DNA from: Plicaturopsis crispa FD-325 SS-3
Lineage: Eukaryota; Basidiomycota; Agaricomycetes; Amylocorticiales; Amylocorticiaceae
Length of the DNA stretch: 64,000 nt
Direction of reading: 5' to 3'
NCBI GenBank assembly: GCA_000827205.1
Contig: KN832560.1
Coordinates: 337,478-401,477 of the forward strand
Part shown: in pieces, positions 34,003 through 45,000 of the stretch
Position numbering within the stretch: position 1 is the first letter of the stretch
Layout of the letters: the number at the start of each line of letters is the position of its first letter
Made by a program: the position numbers and the translations under genes
The notes under the pieces: model-generated
The model's input: the letters and a program-made list of their open reading frames with translations, nothing else
Told to the model about the DNA's origin: nothing
Databases searched by the model: none

Positions 34003-36272
34003 CTAGTTTGTCTCCGCAAACTCCTTCAGGTACTTGAGTTGTTGCCCGACTTGGTCCTTGAACATTGCGATTTCGTGACTGTTCTTCACAATTGCGCGCA
34101 CCGTCTCGTCGCGTAACCTTGAGACTTTGTCCACCTGCTCGCGATACCTGCAACACACGATATCTATCAGTCACAACGTAATTTTACCCACGAACGATGT
34201 GGGAGCAAAGATAAGTGATGCTACGCACTCGATTTGAAGTGCCTGTAAGCGGGATTTAACGCCCATGCCATTCGCCAGGGCAGCCGTCCTAGCTTGTGCT
34301 AGCTCGCGCTCGAGCCGTTCGGCTTCCCTGCTGCTCACCAAAGCATCTCGTTGTGTAGCCTGATACCGAAACATACCGGTCAGCGCATGCGGCACCGCAA
34401 TGATACGCAGGAAAAAACCCACGTCGCGCAGATCGTCAGCTTGGTAGTTCACAGCAGCTACCTTCTTCTCGAGTTCGATGACATCCTGCTCGATATTCTC
34501 GCATTCTACCGTCAATCTGTCGACCTCATCCTCCACTTTGATTCTCTCGCTCTCTACATCTGCACGCTCCGCCCTTTTCACTTCCGCGATGCTGCTTAGT
34601 GTCGGACGAACGACTCTGCGGATGTCCGCGCCACGCAGAAGGAGTGCAGGATTCGCCGAGGCTGTATTGAGCTCAAGGGTAAGGTCAACGTCCGCCCACG
34701 GGTCCGGGAGCGGTGGGAATAGGTTGAGCGACGCGAGATAATTGTTGTAGGCGTCAAGAGCCTGTTCTGCTGCCTCAGAACGGTTCGCAACGGTCACTTC
34801 AAGCGACATGACATGTTTATGCGTTTCAGCGAGTTTCGCCCGAAGGTCTGCGAGGTTGCGCGAGAGAGTCTCGTGGTCGGTGTTCATGCGTTCGACCTCC
34901 TCCGGCGAGAGGTTCTGCGTCTTGACCACTTCGGAGAGATTCTCTTGCTCTCGCTTGAGTCGCTCGAGGTCAGATGCTGCGGCGAGCAGGTTTAAAACTT
35001 TTCTTTGATTAGCAGAGATAAATATCGCGACGTACATCGTCTAGCGAGTTCCGCTTTCTCATAAGCGATGGTTTCGATCAGTCCCCGCTTTCGTGCCTCG
35101 TAGCGCTTGATCACCTCCGCAAACTTTTCGCTGTCACGTTTCATGTTTTGGTTCGCCTTCTGGAGTTTCTCAACGGGTGCTGGCGCCGATAGAAGCTTGT
35201 CGTATTCGGCCTTCGCCTGCGCAAGCATCTCCTTCTTGGCCTCCAAGTCCAATATGACTTTCTCGTCCTTTCTGGCTACAGAACATACGTCAGTCTTTAG
35301 TAGTATACGCGTCTCCCATAGGGCGCACCATAACGATCCTCCAGTTTTTGGTCCTCCTCTGCGAACGCATCGGTGCCATCGAGGAATATCTCGTATGCGG
35401 ACCGATAGTAGTCAAAGGCTACGGCTTGGTGGTGGTTAGGGTCGTCGAACTCCTCTGGAACATCTGCCGAGTTCTGCAGCGTAGGATGCGCGCTGTCCAG
35501 GTAGCTCTCCCGCCCCTGTTTCCGTTAATGACGCGTCGTGATCAATTGAAAGACAACTTGCCTTGCTCATCTCTACCAGCCAATGTAAAACACCAAGCAA
35601 AGCAGGCCACGAATGCATGCTCGCCGGTGCGGCTAGCCACCGCACATCCATCTGGTTCACGAAGGGGTATCGTAAAGATTTCAGTGCGGGTATGAATTCG
35701 TCCTCGAAGCGCGCTTTCGGATCGAAGGGATGGCATGGATCCAGAAGATAGACAAGGTGCTGGAAGATGGCGCGAAAATCCTTGCCAGTGATATTGACAA
35801 GAACCTGCATAGTTATTTCATAACCAGTGTGCTGTAGCCAGTTGATGATATCGTGTCTCATTTTGACCTGATACGGTCTGTCGCGAAGGGGCCTAGTGTC
35901 CTTCATGGTTTGACTACTAGAAGGTGGGGCGACTGCGCTTCCACCACCACCTCCGCCGCCGCCCCACATAGATCCACGGCGCGTACTATTATTGAGCGGT
36001 GTGCGGCCAAAGGCATTGGATTTCGTGGTACTCTGTAATAGCGGATTCGTGTTTTGGGAGCGAAACACGGACTGACGAGGTGCCGTACCGGGGCCAGATT
36101 GAGAGAGTGGTGGAGGACGAAGGGCGGGACCTGCTAAGGACATGCGCATGTTGCCGCTCGACGAAGGGCCGGGCTTGGGTTTGATAGAAGATGCTGGCAT
36201 TGGTATCCCTGAGCGCGCATTTGAATGTGGGTCTGCAGATGCCTGCATCGTGGATCGCCTGCGGTCGGCCAT
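34003..36272 (-). CDS. NDC80: Kinetochore protein Ndc80/Hec1
   Basis: This is the core microtubule-binding subunit of the outer kinetochore. The start MADRRRSTMQASADPHSN at 36272 leads a Ser/Arg/Pro-rich, basic N-terminal tail, the usual target of Aurora B. Then comes a calponin-homology domain with PYQVKMRHDIINWLQHTGYE, ITGKDFRAIFQHLVYLLDP and the loop YPFVNQMDVRWLAAPASMHS, WPALLGVLHWLVEM. The C-terminal half (35250-34003) is a long coiled coil with heptads, for example LSEVVKTQNLSPEEVERM, the NLS/LSPEEVERM break being characteristic. It ends EFAETN before TAG 34003-34005. Around five exons. The protein looks complete. A Gly run of about eight (GGGGGGGG) sits in the tail. Confidence 0.95.
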
Positions 36273-36973
36273 GGCGAACGATATATGGTATTGTGAGTGC
36301 AAGCAAGATATGTGAGTTCAACTTCAAAGTTCGTTGAACGCGACGCGTCCGTCTACAAGCGGCGCTTGAAAAGTCTATCAACTTTTTGTCATGCTTTCCT
36401 TATCTTTTGTAGTCTCATCATGATTTCATTACCAGCTGAGTTTGAACCATCAGTAAAGTCTGACTGCCAGTTCGTCAACTTTGGTATTTAGCTTGACCTC
36501 CACTGTCACAATCAGGACGCTCCGGCCACATACATCCCTCCTGTGCATTTTGAGTGCAATTACTACGTGACGGGCACACTGCTAAAATGGCTACAGGTGC
36601 GAACGAATCCTCCAATGCCAGAGCCGAAAAAAAAATGATATCAGGAAGTTCGTCAAGCTGCAACTCGCAACTCGCAAACTCATTGAAAACATTCCCGACT
36701 TGCCATGGACGCACCAGTTCTTGACGGCCATTTGGGGTAGCCCAGGACAGCTTGCAAAGACATCACTCTCAGATGCACAGGATTCTCAGGACCTCATATG
36801 CAGGATTCAACGAGCTTGGTTCACCGCCGTGCGCGCGCGGCGCGTATCGAGTCACCTCGTGACCGTGACGCGGTGCCGTGGCTGGCCTTTGCCCGGCGAC
36901 TCACTTTGACTCGCCACAGTCACCTTGAAAAGCATAAATTCAAGGCGTACCGTGTAGAAAAGTTGCGTGCAAC
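36273..36973. other. Region between NDC80 and MOG1
   Basis: This contains the divergent promoters of both genes and the possible broken small gene at 36587-36909 described separately. Nothing else was recognised. Confidence 0.45.
36587..36909 (+). pseudogene. Possible small gene interrupted at a nine-A run
   Basis: From ATG 36587 the frame reads MATGANESSNARAEKK and then meets nine A bases at 36627-36635. The coding-like sequence continues in another frame, reading DIRKFVKLQLATRKLIENI and on with DLPWTHQFLTAIW, to TGA at 36907-36909. The two halves read as one protein only if the A run differs by one base, so this is either a sequencing or assembly error in a homopolymer or a real frameshift. 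An alternative splice (ACAG donor, ATATCAG acceptor) does not keep that frame. I do not recognise the family, and the last 25 residues look non-coding. Confidence 0.3.
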
Positions 36974-37633
36974 ATGACCACCACAACCGAACGAGGACTC
37001 TTTGGCGGCGCTATTGTCGCCCAAATGCCGTCTAACCTCATCGATGCATCGTAAGTCCAAGGGTATCTTCGACGATATACGATCTGACTTCATCGAATCC
37101 GGCATTCAGTGAAATACGCCAAGTGCCCGATACCCAGGAGGTGTTTCTATACCCGGATTCTAGCATCAGCATCATCGCCGAAATTCTCCAGAGGGTCGAA
37201 CCGACCAATTTCACCGATGCAGCAAAGTTGAGCCCCCGACACCTCTAGACTGAGTCTCGTTCTTGACGTCTTCCGAAATCCCCGCAGATTCCACTTCGAC
37301 TCTCTTGCCCATGATAATGCGGCAGAATCTAGCGTCGTGCATGAGGTGCTCACCGTGCCAAATGACAGGGGCGATGACACGCCCTCGCCCATCCTATTGT
37401 CTGGAACCCAGCAAGTGCGGAAGTTCAACCGCACTTCTGCAGACGAGGTGCGGATTCTCCTCGGTCTCTATCGAGTTGAGAGAAAGAGCATTGATCTTGT
37501 GATCACCATGAACGTCCCCATGATATCGGAGGACGGAGGGGCAGTAGGGGAAGAGGGATGGAGTGCGGCGAAAGGGGCCTTCGATGCTCTCGTCCGCTCG
37601 CTGCGCATTGTGGACTACGGTCTCTTTGCATGA
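36974..37633 (+). CDS. MOG1: Ran-binding nuclear import factor Mog1
   Basis: Mog1 binds Ran GTPase and releases its nucleotide, supporting nuclear protein import. Three exons (36974-37050, 37110-37226, 37288-37633) give 179 residues, typical for the family. The N-terminus has the conserved RGLFGGAIVAQMPSNLIDAS and the run RQVPDTQEVFLYPDSSISII, in which the acidic region contacts Ran. The C-terminus carries VERKSIDLVITMNVPM and closes with LRIVDYGLFA. The gene is complete. Confidence 0.95.
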
Positions 37634-37809
37634 GTCTCATAAACAAGCCATTACCCATCACAGATTGTAACAGTATTGTAGCGATCACCAGTAACTGCAT
37701 AGTGAGAGAGGTATATTTATCTACGTAGACGCTATCGATACATCATAATGCGAGCTCCAGACCAGAAATGCAAGAATCGGAAAATCAAAATCAGTGGGTT
37801 CAGGTAGGG

Positions 37810-39511
37810 TCAATGACCTTCCAAGTCCTGCTCAGCTTCTGCCTCTGGCTCTTCAACAATCCGTTCACTGGCAGCAGCAGCGGCCGCCTTTGCGTCCTTC
37901 TTACGCTTGGCAGATTCCTTCAACTTGTCCCATCGTTCACGGAATTTCGTAATCATCACTTTCTGCAATTCGAAAACGAGCACAGAGTGAGCGATTGGCT
38001 CTGCAGCGGGAACGGGGGTAAGATAGACACGAACCTGTTTCTCGTTGTCAACGCGCACGTTCCGCAATTCGTCTTCAAGCTCGCGTATACGCCGAAGAAG
38101 TTGTGTCTCGCGGTCTCGCGTTCCCAGGTTGAGAGGTGATGGGACGGGAGGAGCACCAATATTGATGGATCCAAAATCAATGGGCACAGGAGGGCGTTGT
38201 CCAACAGCTGACGCTCCCATCGCTCGGTGGGCCTGAGCATCGTGGTCGCTTCAGTGAGATGCACGGGCTAAACGAGATGGAAACATACCTCGCGCCGAGC
38301 CATGACAATGCTGTCTTTTAATTGCTGGTCCTGCTCCTTGCGCAGCTGCATAATCCGCTCAGTCGCGGTTAGCCGCTGTCGCATGGCATTCATTTCAGCT
38401 TTCAGTGCCGCATTCTCTTTCTTCAATGTCGACGGCGATGGATCCGAGCCAGACGGAATCATGCAAAATGATTCCGACGAATCGTCACCTACGGAGCACC
38501 GTTTCTCAGTATCAGCATGAAGCAAACGGTCAAAAAATCCGAAACACACCGTCATCAGCAAACGCCTCGTCGAAATCGTCGTAAACCTCGACCGACGGCT
38601 GAGATCGTGGCTTTGCACCACGGCCGAATGAGTTGTCGCCTGCAAGGACGCGCGATCCTGCGCTCTTGATCTTTCGCGAGAAGCGCGTTGCGAGCGTGTC
38701 GTCTGCATCTGTGTCACTGCTCGAACTGCCCTCTGGTCGCTTCTGCTGTGGCGGCTCTGCGCCGAGCGGTGCGGTAGCAAACGCCACCGGCTGCGAGAGG
38801 TTGTCGAGCATGCCTTCCATTATCTTCCAGAACTGATTGAAGGCGTCGCCAGGATCTGACTATGGAGAATGGCAATAGTGGTTAGGAAACAGGTCCGAGA
38901 GATAAAATAGGACTACAACATACACGCTGGCCCAGGACCATGAAAGACTCGTCAACCGTATGCTGCGAATCTGACATGCGGCCTCCACGGCCATATGGCG
39001 GGGGAGAGGGTGCATTGCGTGGAGTGCCGGAGCCTGGGCTAGACGGGGGAGCCGTAGAGGACGACCGCGGCGCTGCCGATTTCTGTGGCAAGGATGGATC
39101 CTTATTTTCCTCTCTTAACTTCGCGATTCGCCTCTGCAGTTCCTTGCCCGCTTTACAGTGATCATTGTATAGCATACGCAGCGTGCGTTTCGTCTGTTTA
39201 TGGGGTGAACGCCACAGTGCACCAGCGGTTAGTATGATATTGACTAGCGCGGGTATGTACGGGGATGCTTCAAACGAACGCACGTTTTCGTCCCCAGACT
39301 GCTCTACGCATGCTAAGAAAGCCTCTGCAGCCTTATAATGCTCTTCGGATGCAGGGATTAGAAGTCCCTGTCCCAGGTAATCCTCTGCATTTGAAGCATG
39401 GTTGTGCGCCTGTGTTTCAAAGTGCGGGGTAATTTCGAAATCAGTGACGCGTCTCTGAAAGGCATGAGCAGTGAGATTTACGGTATTCAGTGATGAATCG
39501 TTGGAAGGCAT
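37810..39511 (-). CDS. MIT-domain, coiled-coil protein (Atg38/NRBF2-like)
   Basis: The N-terminal 130 residues begin MPSNDSSLNTVNLTAHAFQR. They contain a helical hairpin AHNHASNAEDYLGQGLLIPA, EEHYKAAEAFLACVEQS and a third helix TKRTLRMLYNDHCKAGKELQ, the pattern of a microtubule-interacting-and-trafficking domain. A Pro/Ser-rich linker follows, then two coiled coils (STLKKENAALKAEMNAMRQR, and DRETQLLRRIRELEDELRN), and a basic/acidic tail ending EAEQDLEGH. This layout matches Atg38/NRBF2, which links subunits of the autophagy PI3-kinase complex I. The MIT-plus-coil reading is well supported by pattern; the Atg38 name is an inference from layout, since the family is poorly conserved. At least five exons; boundaries approximate. 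Confidence 0.55.
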
Positions 39512-40039
39512 TGATGCCTATACCACAGTGGGTGCTATATATATTGCTTTTGTGTTGTATGGATTGTCAAAGTCAAGAGAGAGCTCGGAGAGAACTGCAA
39601 AAAATGTGGAAGGAGAGGCTTGCGTCGAGAAAGACCCCTGATTTGGGTGCCCGCAGCAGTCGGCTGTAGGCCGGCGGCAATTTCGCGGCCTTTCCTAGGA
39701 AGAGCCCCTGTCCTCTTCAAAGTTCAAGCAACTTTCTTTCGCAACCTCCAGGACCTCACCCAATTCTCGACATTTATCCTCGCGACCGTGAGCTAAGACA
39801 AGAAAAAACTCTGCAGAATTACGGAGGTACAATGTCAGCTCAGGCAACCAGGGCCAGACATAGATCTGGGCGCAGTCCTGACTGAAATAGGTCACTGGTC
39901 AGCCTCCCGATGACATGCAAATGTATTCAAAAGAGCTGGACTCGCTCAGGACTGCCGCTAAACATCCCCGCCGACGCTATCTCTTAGATATCCCACTCTC
40001 AAATTTCAACTCTTGTTCAGTTTGCTCTTGGTAGTCGCT
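39512..40039. other. Divergent intergenic region
   Basis: The start codons of two opposite-strand genes face away across 528 bases. Short minus-strand frames (39535-39895) have no family resemblance. No motif was recognised. Confidence 0.45.
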
Positions 40040-41230
40040 ATGCCCCATCTGTTTGGGAAGAAAGACAAGGCGGCCGAACTCGCCAAGTTGGTAAAAGCTG
40101 AGGCAAGTGAATAACAACATGTATACCTATCGTACCACTGTACTTACTAGCTTACAACACTCAGGCGGATGCACAGAAGCATCATTTGAAGTTTGCCGAG
40201 CTCTCTCCCAGCCAGAGAGAAACCATCGGTCCAGTGTACGCTAACACATCTGTAAGTTCATCCCCAGCAATGCTTAGACCGGCGGATGACTTAACGACCG
40301 ATGGATACAGCTCAACATAACAGCCTCGCCAGAGATGGACGAAGGCGCACCTATCTCATCGGCGGACCATAATTCGCCCTTGTCCGCGATATCTGAAAGT
40401 GGTGGATCAGCTTCACCACGCCGTCAAAGTCTCGCCGAAAGTGTTTCTCGCAGGAGATACTCGCTATCCGAGAGAGGCCGCCCACGTCTTCTAGAAGAGC
40501 ATAACATGTTTGCCGATGCTCAACCTTCAGGGGAAACACCATCGATTGCCCCCCACGCCAACCCCATGGACACAGCGCAATTGGTTGAAGTGCACAATTC
40601 AAAGGCTCCGCGAAAGCCACGCGTTATGAATAGCCCCGTCAGAGTGCAGTCTGTGATGCCCGAGCACGACGAACACGTCGCGGCATCGACTCCAGCCGCC
40701 TCAACCGAGCTGCGCGGACAAGACGCGCATGTGGACCTTGTCGATTCACCAACAGCCTCAGAGTCTCTCGCCAGTCCGCAGACTACAACTCCTCACCAGG
40801 GCCATCAAGCTGCTCTCAGTCCAAGGGAGCCACAATATTCAAGATCCAACGAGATGACTAGCATGGTGCGTGCCATCATCTCTCGCCCCATTGTATGTAG
40901 CGCTAACGGGGATGCCAGATAGAGGCGCTAAATGCGGGACCACCGGACGACTATTATCCTGCACACGGCAGCTATCGAATGTCGCACGCAATATCTACAG
41001 AGATGACGAGCATTGTGCGTTCCATCGCTTGCCTAATCCGTTACTAGAGCTAACGCTGGCTATCGTGGAAGTAGATCGACGCACTAGAATCCGGACCGCC
41101 GAACGATATCTGCCCGCGCGAACATCTATACCTTACAGCGGACGTTCCATCGAATTATCTCGACCTTGAAATCCCGTTAATTGGCCTCACCATAAATATG
41201 TCTCCAACGACGAGCGGCGAGATACGTTAA
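40040..41230 (+). CDS. Unknown Ser-rich protein with a duplicated exon
   Basis: The start ATG 40040 gives MPHLFGKKDKAAELAKLVK, an amphipathic Lys-rich helix that continues through a junction into EADAQKHHLKFAELSPSQRE. The first intron appears to be GC-AG (donor GAG|GCAAGT near 40103), because no GT donor keeps the frame. A long Ser/Pro-rich middle follows. Near the end two exons are similar: EMTSM|IEALNAGPPDDYY and EMTSI|IDALESGPPNDIC. The last exon ends at TAA 41228-41230. I know no family for it. The N-terminal helix and the 'SLAESVSRRRYSLSERGR' region could bind membranes or 14-3-3 proteins, but this is a guess. Confidence 0.6.
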
Positions 41231-41629
41231 AACACAAACCCCAGTTTCTGCACAACTTCCACTCCCGATTGCCTACCCTTATTCATATCTACAATGTCCT
41301 GTCTATCCCACTTCTCGTGTTGTACTATGTATCGTATACTTTATCTTCTAGAATCCACGCATCATCATGAGCGCACACATCGCCCAAACTTCAAAGTTGC
41401 GCACTGAACGCCGGGCCGGGAAGCAAAAGAGGAAAGCGGGCAGTGCCGGGCCTCGGCCGGCATGTAGAGGCCGAGCGCTATGGGCTCAATCCGTGCAAAT
41501 CTCCTTGCTCAGCGTCGTCAACGTCGAAGGCTCTTCCGTTTTTGCTCCTTCCCCTCATCGTTCTTCTCGTTTCTCGTTTAACTTCGTTTCTGTCTGCTCG
41601 TCGGACGCCAGAGGTCTTTGCGACTCTTC
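41231..41629. other. Intergenic region, 5' flank of RSP5
   Basis: A pyrimidine-rich stretch, including CTCCTTCCCCTCATCG, lies within 90 bases upstream of the RSP5 start at 41630 and could be the core promoter, as is common in fungal housekeeping genes. An upstream frame beginning at 41367 is open but does not lead into the C2 domain in phase. Confidence 0.45.
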
Positions 41630-44600
41630 ATGTCGGCGACACCCAATGTATTGTGAGTAGCCCAGTTTCCTATCTCCAAGCTTTGAATAATGTCAAGGTT
41701 GCTCATGATGTGCCCTCAGAAGAAAGAAAATCAGAGTCACTGGTGAGTCCGATTAACTTTGAGCATGTACCGTGCTTCATGAGAGTACGAGCCTGACTGC
41801 GTTTGCGCCCGCAGTCGTTGCTGCGGACGGGTTGTCGAAGCGCGATGTCTTCCGTCTGCCTGACCCATTTGCTGTAATCACGGTCGACGGCGAACAAACG
41901 CACACGACTGGTGTTATAAAGAAGACCTTGAATCCATACTGGAGCGAGAGTTTCGATATGTGAGTGGCGGCCAGTTGTACTCAGCGTCTATCGGTGTTTA
42001 CACCCTACATCAGTACCGTCAAGGACTCTTCGGTCGTGGCAGTTCAAATCTTCGACCAGCGCAAGTTCAAGAGGAGGGACCAAGGTTTCTTGGGTGTAGT
42101 CAACGTGCGCGTCAGCGATGTGCTTGACCTGGAATTGGGCGGTCACGGTGTGTATGACCATTCTCTCCACCGTTCGCCTTGCTCATAACGTTTGCCTTTG
42201 CTTAGAAATGCTGACGTTGGACCTGAAGAAATCCAACGACAACCTGGTTGTTCACGGCAAACTCATCATATACCTTTCAACGAACGTCAGTCAACCCATC
42301 AGTAACCCCGGTCCATCTCAAGTCTCGGGCGCGGCAAACGCATTCGCAAACATGGGCATCAATGAGTCGTCTTTGGCTCTACCGCAAGGCAACAATGCGG
42401 GCCCTCACGCTGAAGGGGGGCTCTCTCGCACAGCCAGCTCCCACGCCACAGGACCTGATTCCTCAAGTGCAGCGCACATCTCTATGCCCACCCCTGATAT
42501 CGCACCGTCGCCCACCGTTACAACCCCAGACGGCGAGTCCCAGCCCTCGGTGGCGCCCCAGTCTCGTCCTGTTAGTTCTACCAGTCCAGGTGCGCCACCC
42601 GGTGGTCCTACCCCTCCCGCTGGTGCAGCTCAATCGGGTGTGCAAAGTGCTACGAATCCCGCAGCGCCCACTTCTCCTGGACAAGCGGCTACCAACAACA
42701 ACGCTCAAATGCGCAACTTCAACCCTAATGTGGACCAGTTTGGGCCATTGCCCCATGGTTGGGAACGCCGCATAGACCCCCTTGGTCGTACTTATTATGT
42801 CGACCATAACACACGTAGCACGACATGGAATCGACCATCGGCCAGTCAGGCGGTCAACAACAATGCCCAAGAGGGCGAGACCAATGCTGCGCGTGATCAA
42901 CACTCGCGGCGTATCCTCGCGGACGATCTCCTTGAGGCCAATAACAACACAAACAGCGTATACCGATCGCCCAGCGCCGCGCCTGCTGCTGCTGCTTCCC
43001 CCGCGCCAAGCGCGCCGGGTGCCGCTATCGCTGCTGGCGGTAATGCGACTACCGCGGGCTCAGGAAACTTGCCCGCCGGATGGGAAGAGCGGTACACGCC
43101 GGAAGGTCGTCCTTACTACGTCGACCACAATACCCGCACCACAACGTGGGTGGACCCACGCCGCCAGACGATCATCCGAGTCATGGGCCCGAACGGACAG
43201 AACACTGCGCTGCAGCCGCAGACAATTTCACAGTTGGGCCCGTTGCCGTCTGGATGGGAAATGCGGCTCACATCAACTGCGCGTGTGTACTTCGTGGATC
43301 ACAATACGAAGACGACGACTTGGGATGATCCGCGCCTACCCTCGACCCTTGACGCCAACGTGCCGCAATATAAGCGTGACTTCAGGAGGAAGCTCATATA
43401 TTTCCGGAGTCAGCCTGCCATGCGTGCACAGCCAGGAAACTGTCAAATCAAAGTCAGGAGAAATCATATCTTCGAGGACAGTTACGCAGAGATCATGAGG
43501 CAGACGCCCAACGACCTGAAGAAGAGATTAATGATCAAGTTCGACGGCGAAGATGGTTTAGATTATGGAGGTCTTTCGAGGTATGCAAATAGCATTCCAT
43601 TGCATGATGTTTCTGACATGATTTCCTTTCAAACAGAGAATTCTTCTTCCTACTCTCGCACGAGATGTTCAACCCCTTCTACTGTTTGTTCGAATACTCT
43701 GCACACGACAACTACACCCTGCAGATCAATCCCGCGTCCGGCGTCAATCCCGAGCACTTGAACTACTTCAAGTTTATCGGCCGATGCCTGGGTCTCGGTA
43801 TCTTCCACCGCCGCTTCCTCGACGCATACTTTATCGTCAGCTTTTACAAAATGATATTGAAGAAGAAGGTGACACTTGCAGATCTCGAGAGTGTTGACGC
43901 GGAACTGCACAGGGGTATGACATGGATGTTGTACGTATCCACGACGTTTGTTTTGACGTTGCGCTCCGTCGCTGACACTGTCTTACAGGGAAAACGACAT
44001 CACCGATATTATTGACGAAACATTTACGACCACGGAAGAGCGCTTTGGCGAGATGGTAACTATCGAGCTGATCACGGGCGGCACCGACATGCCCGTGACT
44101 GAGGATAACAAGAAGGACTACGTTGAAGCTGTTGTGGAGTACCGTATCTCGAAGCGCGTGAAAGAGCAATTCGAGGCCTTCATGTCCGGCTTCAGCGAAC
44201 TCATCCCTCAGGACCTCATCACCGTCTTCGACGAGCGTGAACTCGAGCTTTTGATCGGTGGCATGTCTGAGATCGACGTGTACGTGCTCGTCCTTCACAT
44301 AATTTGTCAACGTTACTGACGGCTAATCTCAATGTAGCGATGACTGGACGAAGTTCACCGACTACCGTGGCTATGAGATGAACGACGAGGTTATCCAATG
44401 GTTCTGGAAATGCGTACGCAGCTGGCCGCCCGAGCGCAAATCGCGCCTCCTCCAGTTCGCTACCGGTACCTCCCGGATACCAGTCAATGGTTTCAAGGAT
44501 CTCCAGGGTTCCGATGGTCCTCGGCGGTTCACGATTGAGAAATCTGGCGACCCTTCACAACTGCCGAAGAGCCATACGTGCTTCAACCGTATCGACTTGC

Positions 44601-44732
44601 CGCCATACAAAGACTACGCTAGTCTAGAATACAAGTTGACCCTCGCTGTTGAGTGCGTACATATTTCGGTGTTACTCCAGCACATCACTGATAGTATTTT
44701 TCAGGGAAACCGTTGGTTTCGGCCAAGAGTGA
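41630..44732 (+). CDS. RSP5: NEDD4-family HECT E3 ubiquitin ligase Rsp5
   Basis: The ligase ubiquitinates membrane cargo for endocytosis and many other targets. Nine exons (41630-41652, 41720-41742, 41815-41959, 42014-42147, 42206-43580, 43637-43930, 43989-44279, 44338-44652, 44705-44732) give 875 residues, in the usual size range. Residues about 8-125 are a C2 domain ([30 protein letters not shown]). Three WW domains follow, starting around Trp294 ([20 protein letters not shown]), Trp401 and Trp459, each ending in a TTTW or TTW strand. The HECT domain runs from about residue 520 to the end with [20 protein letters not shown] and the catalytic Cys in [14 protein letters not shown], and closes in ETVGFGQE. 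The start was placed at 41630 because the two 23-base exons join in phase to the C2 domain. The linker holds a long Ala/Pro/Asn-rich stretch. Confidence 0.96.
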
Positions 44733-45000
44733 TTGGGCTTCATGGTAAATTGGGCATGTTCTGTTATCGTTTTTACTTGTAATCCTTTTTTTTCACGTTC
44801 ACTTCTCCCCCCTCTTCCACTACCCTTCCACCGTTCATCCAGAGTAAATATATTGCATGTACCTTCACACTTTTGGAACGGGTTCTTAAGTATTTCATTT
44901 CCATTATTTTCCCTGTAGTCGTGGGGGCGACAGGCCCATTACCAGAATCATATTTACTAGGAATAAACAGCAGACAGTCGCGAAAAATAATTGTCCGTGG
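44733..45000. other. Convergent 3' ends, RSP5/ABD1
   Basis: 268 bases between facing stop codons, T- and C-rich. The two 3' UTRs probably overlap or nearly so. No separate gene is seen. Confidence 0.5.

Noticed and set aside
41367-41629. Upstream ATG considered as RSP5 start
   Set aside because: The frame does not join to the C2 domain in phase, whereas the ATG at 41630 does through two short exons.
42782-43498. Alternative plus-strand frame (238 codons) inside RSP5
   Set aside because: It overlaps the WW and HECT coding frame in another phase; the RSP5 frame has recognisable domains and this one has none.
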